A stretch of DNA of 64,000 nucleotides, from positions 372,001-436,000 of the forward strand of contig NZ_WIXM01000002.1 of assembly GCF_010993965.1 (NCBI RefSeq), in the 5' to 3' direction. Below are positions 59,997 through 64,000 of the stretch, in pieces. Source of the DNA: Gracilibacillus sp. YIM 98692 (GTDB lineage: Bacteria; Bacillota; Bacilli; Bacillales; Amphibacillaceae). Position 1 is the stretch's first letter; every line of letters starts with the position of its first letter. A program made the translations under genes and the position numbers. Below the pieces are notes generated by a model, which was not told the DNA's origin, searched no databases, and saw only the letters and a list, made by a program, of their open reading frames with translations.

Positions 59997-60617
59997 TTAA
60001 ACGTTTCGGTATAAACCGACAACTTTTCCTAAAATGCTGACATTATCATATATTAATGCATCCATTGTCGCATTTTCAGGTTGCAATCGAATATGGTCTT
60101 TTTCTTTAAAAAATCTTTTTACTGTTGCTTCATCATCCTCCGTCATAGCAACAACAATATCTCCATTTTGAGCCGTATTTTGTTGTTTTACAATGACTTT
60201 GTCTCCATGCAGAATTCCTGCTTCAATCATACTATCTCCATCAATAACTAAAACAAATAGCTGTTCATCAGAATGTACATCAGTGCTAGGAATTGGAATA
60301 TATTCCTCAATATTCTCTACAGCCGTAATAGGTAAACCAGCTGTTACCTTACCTATCACAGGGGCATAGGCGGCTTCTGTTTTAGGAATTTCAATTTCAC
60401 CATCTTGTGGAAGTACTTCAATTGCTCTTGGTTTTGTTGGATCTCGGCGAATATATCCTTTTTTTTCGAGCCTTGCTAAGTGTCCGTGCACAGTTGAACT
60501 TGATGCTAATCCAACTGCTTGTCCAATTTCTCTTACGGATGGCGGGTATCCTTTTAGCTCTACCTGTTCCTTAATATACTCCAAAATTTCTACTTGCCTT
60601 TTTGATAGATTTGTCAT
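59997..60617 (-). CDS. lexA: SOS repressor LexA
   Basis: This 206-residue repressor has an N-terminal winged helix (residues 1-65; [20 protein letters not shown], then [19 protein letters not shown]) and a C-terminal self-cleaving domain. The cleavage site is Ala93-Gly94, with catalytic Ser129 in DGDSM and Lys167 in ATVKRFF. The ATG at 60617 follows AAGGAG; the frame open to 60686 contains the upstream SOS box and is not translated. RecA encoded at 40 kb triggers cleavage. It is the only - strand protein gene in the window. Confidence 0.97.
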   Translation of the reverse strand: MTNLSKRQVEILEYIKEQVELKGYPPSVREIGQAVGLASSSTVHGHLARLEKKGYIRRDPTKPRAIEVLPQDGEIEIPKTEAAYAPVIGKVTAGLPITAVENIEEYIPIPSTDVHSDEQLFVLVIDGDSMIEAGILHGDKVIVKQQNTAQNGDIVVAMTEDDEATVKRFFKEKDHIRLQPENATMDALIYDNVSILGKVVGLYRNV

Positions 60618-60680
60618 GATTTTATCTCCTTCAGCGTATGTTTTATTACAGGCATTATAGCACATATGGAAAGAATCTAC

Positions 60681-60692
60681 AAACATTCGTTC
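60681..60692 (-). promoter_or_regulatory. SOS box in the lexA promoter region
   Basis: Read on the minus strand GAACGAATGTTT matches GAACnnnnGTTC with one mismatch in the last base. It is 64 bases before the lexA start. Confidence 0.75.
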
Positions 60693-60702
60693 GAATATAA
60701 GG

Positions 60703-60730
60703 TTGACAAGAACGAATGTTCGAGTATAAT
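60703..60730 (+). promoter_or_regulatory. SigA promoter of the yneA-yneB operon
   Basis: Perfect TTGACA and TATAAT with a 16-base spacer that carries the SOS box, so LexA binding should block it completely. Confidence 0.88.
60710..60721 (+). promoter_or_regulatory. Perfect SOS box inside the yneA promoter
   Basis: GAACGAATGTTC is a perfect palindromic LexA box. It lies between the -35 and -10 boxes of the divergent promoter and shares GAACGAATGTT with the lexA-side box. Confidence 0.9.
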
Positions 60731-60772
60731 AAACAATAGAAATGGGAACAAAAGTTCTGTGGAGGTTTTAAC

Positions 60773-60868
60773 ATGTTGAAAAATCTATCAAAAGTAGATC
60801 TTTTTTATTTGTTTTCTTTTATTTCTGCTATTATATTTGTATATGTTTCAATGATTAGTATCATGTAG
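60773..60868 (+). CDS. yneA: 31-residue SOS-controlled membrane peptide at the yneA locus
   Basis: This frame (MLKNLSKVDLFYLFSF..., ATG to TAG) is preceded by GGAGG with seven bases spacing and follows a LexA-controlled promoter. It encodes 31 residues: a short basic N-terminus and one hydrophobic helix (about residues 9-30). In B. subtilis this locus encodes YneA, about 100 residues with a transmembrane helix and a LysM domain that inhibits division during SOS. Here the LysM domain is absent and no remnant is visible before yneB. The gene symbol is by position and membrane segment, not by sequence alignment. Confidence 0.65.
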   Translation: MLKNLSKVDLFYLFSFISAIIFVYVSMISIM

Positions 60869-61555
<687 letters not shown>

Positions 61556-61558
61556 AGT

Positions 61559-61592
61559 GAGGTATACAAATAGAATGTATGCCTCTTTTTTA
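61559..61592 (+). terminator. Terminator after yneB
   Basis: GAGGTATAC and GTATGCCTC pair (one G-T), followed by TTTTTT. Confidence 0.8.
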
Positions 61593-61621
61593 TTGATCTT
61601 AAAATAGAGGGGAGCGTTTCA

Positions 61622-61846
61622 ATGCTTTCTAAGGAAAAGATAGCTCGTATCAACGAACTGGCTAACAAGTCAAAAAAAGAAGGATTAAGTAAGGAAGAGC
61701 AAAAAGAACAACAAGAACTGAGAGAAGCTTATCTAAAAAATGTAAGAAAATCTTTTAAAAACCACATGAAAGGCATGACCGTTGTTGATCCGAATGGGAA
61801 CGACGTTACGCCTGAAAAATTAAAAAAACTGAAACAAAAAAAATAA
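61622..61846 (+). CDS. ynzC: DUF896 family protein YnzC
   Basis: This 74-residue protein is helical and very charged. RINELANKSKKEGLSKEEQK and LREAYLKNVRKSFKNHM are typical of DUF896, and VVDPNGNDVTPEKLK matches the YnzC end. YnzC lies in the SOS-induced yneA operon of B. subtilis; function unknown. The ATG follows GAGGGGAGCG. Here a terminator lies between it and yneB, so it may be transcribed partly on its own. Confidence 0.88.
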   Translation: MLSKEKIARINELANKSKKEGLSKEEQKEQQELREAYLKNVRKSFKNHMKGMTVVDPNGNDVTPEKLKKLKQKK

Positions 61847-61852
61847 ACGATT

Positions 61853-61884
61853 GCCTTCAGAAGCAAATCCATCTTCTGAAGGTG
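61853..61884 (+). terminator. Hairpin after ynzC
   Basis: CCTTCAGAAG and CTTCTGAAGG form a ten-pair stem just after the ynzC stop, with only a weak TGCTTT tail. Confidence 0.6.
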
Positions 61885-62033
61885 CTTTAACTCCGTTCAA
61901 ACATGCTTTATCCATAAAAATATTGAAAATATGCTCTTTTTTAATATGAGATACTTGTCTAATATTGAATTTCGTTATAGGATTATAAATGTGCGTACAT
62001 ATATTGTATATCGAAAGGAGAAAGAATAGAATT

Positions 62034-64000
62034 ATGTCAAATCAAACAGAACAATTGTCTATAAACACGATTCGTACGTTGTCTATAGACGCAATTGAAA
62101 AAGCAAATTCTGGTCACCCGGGGTTACCGATGGGTGCTGCTCCAATGGCGTATACATTGTGGACAAAGTATATGGATCACAATCCAAAAAGCTCTAAGTG
62201 GTTTAACCGTGATCGTTTTGTTCTATCTGCTGGCCATGGATCTATGTTGTTATACAGCCTATTACACTTGTCTGGCTATAATGTAACCATTGATGACTTG
62301 AAAGAGTTTCGTCAATTAGATTCTAAAACACCTGGACACCCAGAAGTACACCATACTGATGGTGTGGAAGCAACGACTGGTCCATTAGGCCAAGGGATTG
62401 CAATGAGTGTTGGTAAAGCAATGGCTGAAAAACATCTATCTGCAAAATATAATAAAGATGACTTTAACGTTGTTGACCATTATACTTTTGCCATTGTAAG
62501 TGATGGAGATCTCATGGAAGGGATTTCTCATGAATCAGCTTCTCTTGCTGGTCACCTAAAATTGGGTAAGCTTATAGCATTGTATGATTCTAACGACATT
62601 TCATTAGATGGTGATTTAAACAAATCATTTTCTGAAGATGTAGAAGGTCGCTTTAAGGCTTATGGATGGCAAGTTATTCGTGTGGAAGATGGAAATGACA
62701 CAGAAGCTATCTCAAAAGCTCTTGAGGAAGCAAAAGCAAACACAGAACAACCAACACTTATCGAAGTGAAAACAGTTATTGGTTACGGTTCACCTAATAA
62801 ATCTGCATCTGCTGCATCACATGGTGCACCACTAGGTGAAGATGAAGTGACGTTAACGAAGGAATTTTATGAATGGGAACATGAGCCATTCCATGTACCA
62901 GAAGAAGTTTATCAGGACTTTGAAACAAAAATCGTAAAAGATGGACAAGAAAAGGAACAAAAATGGAATGAATTGTTTGAATCTTATAAAAATGCCTATC
63001 CAGAATTGGGTAATGAATTAGATAGTGCTATTAAAGGTGAACTGCCTGAAAAATGGGACGCAGACCTTCCAACATTTGAAGCAGGAAAAGATGAATTAGC
63101 AACACGTGCTTCTTCCGGAGAAGTACTAAATGCTCTTGCTAAATCTGTTCCAACATTATTTGGTGGAAGTGCAGACCTTGCTGGTTCTAATAAAACAAAC
63201 TTAAAAGACTTCGGAGACTTCTCTAGCGAGTCACCAGAGCAACGCAACATTTGGTTCGGTGTACGTGAATTCGCAATGGCAGCTGCACTTAATGGTATGG
63301 CGCTTCACGGCGGACTTAAAGTATTTGGCGGAACATTCTTCGTATTCAGCGATTACTTGCGTCCTGCTGTAAGATTGTCTGCTATTCAAAATGCGCCTGT
63401 AACTTATGTATTAACACATGATTCCATTGCTGTAGGTGAAGATGGTCCAACACACGAACCAGTAGAACAATTGGCTGCATTTAGAGCAATGCCAAATCTT
63501 TCTGTAATTCGTCCGGCAGATGGAAATGAAGTACAAGCAGCTTGGCGTTTAGCAATAGAGTCTACATCTCAACCAACTGCACTTGTTTTAACACGTCAAG
63601 GCCTTCCAACTCTTGAAGGAACAGCTGAAAAAGCATACGAAGGTGTGAAAAAAGGCGGCTACGTAGTTAGTCCAGCTTCTAAAGAAACACCTGATGCGAT
63701 TTTAATTGCTACAGGTTCTGAAGTTCAACTGGCTGTTAAAGCACAAGCGGAACTAAAAGAACAAGGTAAAGATGTAAGTGTTGTAAGTATTCCATCGTGG
63801 GATCGCTTTGATGCACAAGATGCATCATATAAAGAATCTGTACTGCCTAGAAGTGTAACCAAGCGCTTAGGTATTGAGATGGCTTCTTCCTTAGGCTGGG
63901 AGCGTTACGTAGGTATCGAAGGATCTGTTCTTGCTATCGATAGCTTTGGTGCTTCTGGAAATGGTGGAAAGATTGTAGAAGAGTATGGTTTCACAGTAGA
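62034..64000 (+). CDS. tkt: Transketolase, 3'-truncated by the window edge
   Basis: About 655 codons of transketolase, which moves two-carbon units between pentose-phosphate sugars using thiamine diphosphate. The ThDP-binding stretch [15 protein letters not shown] is present, with [18 protein letters not shown] near the N-terminus and [19 protein letters not shown] plus [13 protein letters not shown] in the second domain. Typical length is about 667, so only the last dozen residues are missing. The ATG at 62034 follows GAAAGGAG. It follows ynzC as in B. subtilis. The frame has no stop within the window. Confidence 0.97.
   Translation, partial: MSNQTEQLSINTIRTLSIDAIEKANSGHPGLPMGAAPMAYTLWTKYMDHNPKSSKWFNRDRFVLSAGHGSMLLYSLLHLSGYNVTIDDLKEFRQLDSKTPGHPEVHHTDGVEATTGPLGQGIAMSVGKAMAEKHLSAKYNKDDFNVVDHYTFAIVSDGDLMEGISHESASLAGHLKLGKLIALYDSNDISLDGDLNKSFSEDVEGRFKAYGWQVIRVEDGNDTEAISKALEEAKANTEQPTLIEVKTVIGYGSPNKSASAASHGAPLGEDEVTLTKEFYEWEHEPFHVPEEVYQDFETKIVKDGQEKEQKWNELFESYKNAYPELGNELDSAIKGELPEKWDADLPTFEAGKDELATRASSGEVLNALAKSVPTLFGGSADLAGSNKTNLKDFGDFSSESPEQRNIWFGVREFAMAAALNGMALHGGLKVFGGTFFVFSDYLRPAVRLSAIQNAPVTYVLTHDSIAVGEDGPTHEPVEQLAAFRAMPNLSVIRPADGNEVQAAWRLAIESTSQPTALVLTRQGLPTLEGTAEKAYEGVKKGGYVVSPASKETPDAILIATGSEVQLAVKAQAELKEQGKDVSVVSIPSWDRFDAQDASYKESVLPRSVTKRLGIEMASSLGWERYVGIEGSVLAIDSFGASGNGGKIVEEYGFTV

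Overview
The window is a core-chromosome segment of a low-G+C, endospore-forming Firmicute. Spore genes (spoIIIE, spoVS, cotE, dpaAB) and gene order match the Bacillus subtilis pyrH-to-tkt interval. The AT-rich coding sequence, the intergenic repeats and the missing B. subtilis genes (no ymfK/ymfL, no tdh/kbl) suggest a relative of Oceanobacillus or Virgibacillus; genus is inference. Almost every gene is on the + strand. Only lexA and two repeat copies point the other way.

Layout. 1-7 kb: end of pyrH, then frr, uppS, cdsA, dxr, rseP, proS (ribosome recycling, isoprenoid and phospholipid precursors, site-2 protease). 7-11.4 kb: polC. 11.4-21.5 kb: rimP-nusA-rnpM-ylxQ-infB-ylxP-rbfA-truB-ribF, then rpsO and pnp (translation initiation, ribosome maturation, RNA decay). 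21.5-28.6 kb: an M16 peptidase, ymxH, and the dipicolinate/diaminopimelate set dpaA-dpaB-asd-dapG-dapA. 28.7-39.9 kb: tepA, ylzJ, spoIIIE, a GntR regulator, ymfF-ymfH-ymfI-ymfJ, rodZ, pgsA, cinA. 40-42 kb: recA, split by a 999-bp group II intron. 42-58 kb: rny, ymdB, spoVS, a dipeptidase, miaB, ricA, cotE, mutS, mutL, miaA, hfq, hflX, ynbB. 58-64 kb: glnR-glnA, divergent lexA and yneA-yneB-ynzC, and tkt running off the window.

The unusual biology lies between and inside the genes. (1) recA cannot give full-length protein without splicing. The intron boundaries, the EBS1/IBS1 pairing, a CGC-triad domain V and the rejoined reading frame all agree, and the intron carries no reverse transcriptase/maturase gene. 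(2) Its domain IV loop is mostly filled by a ~140-nt structured repeat. Two more copies lie upstream of spoIIIE and between hfq and hflX, and a left-end fragment follows recA. All four sites are preceded by TTTAT without an obvious target duplication, and the 3' hairpin shows compensatory changes. This looks like a transposase-less IS200/IS605-type element or an omega-RNA-like unit, which is inference. (3) The SOS circuit is represented by recA (a one-mismatch box), lexA and yneA (two boxes). The yneA-position gene encodes only a 31-residue membrane peptide without a LysM domain. (4) A second, GC-richer repeat occurs in long (23.1 kb) and internally deleted, inverted (48.6 kb) forms. The rest is ordinary conserved housekeeping sequence.
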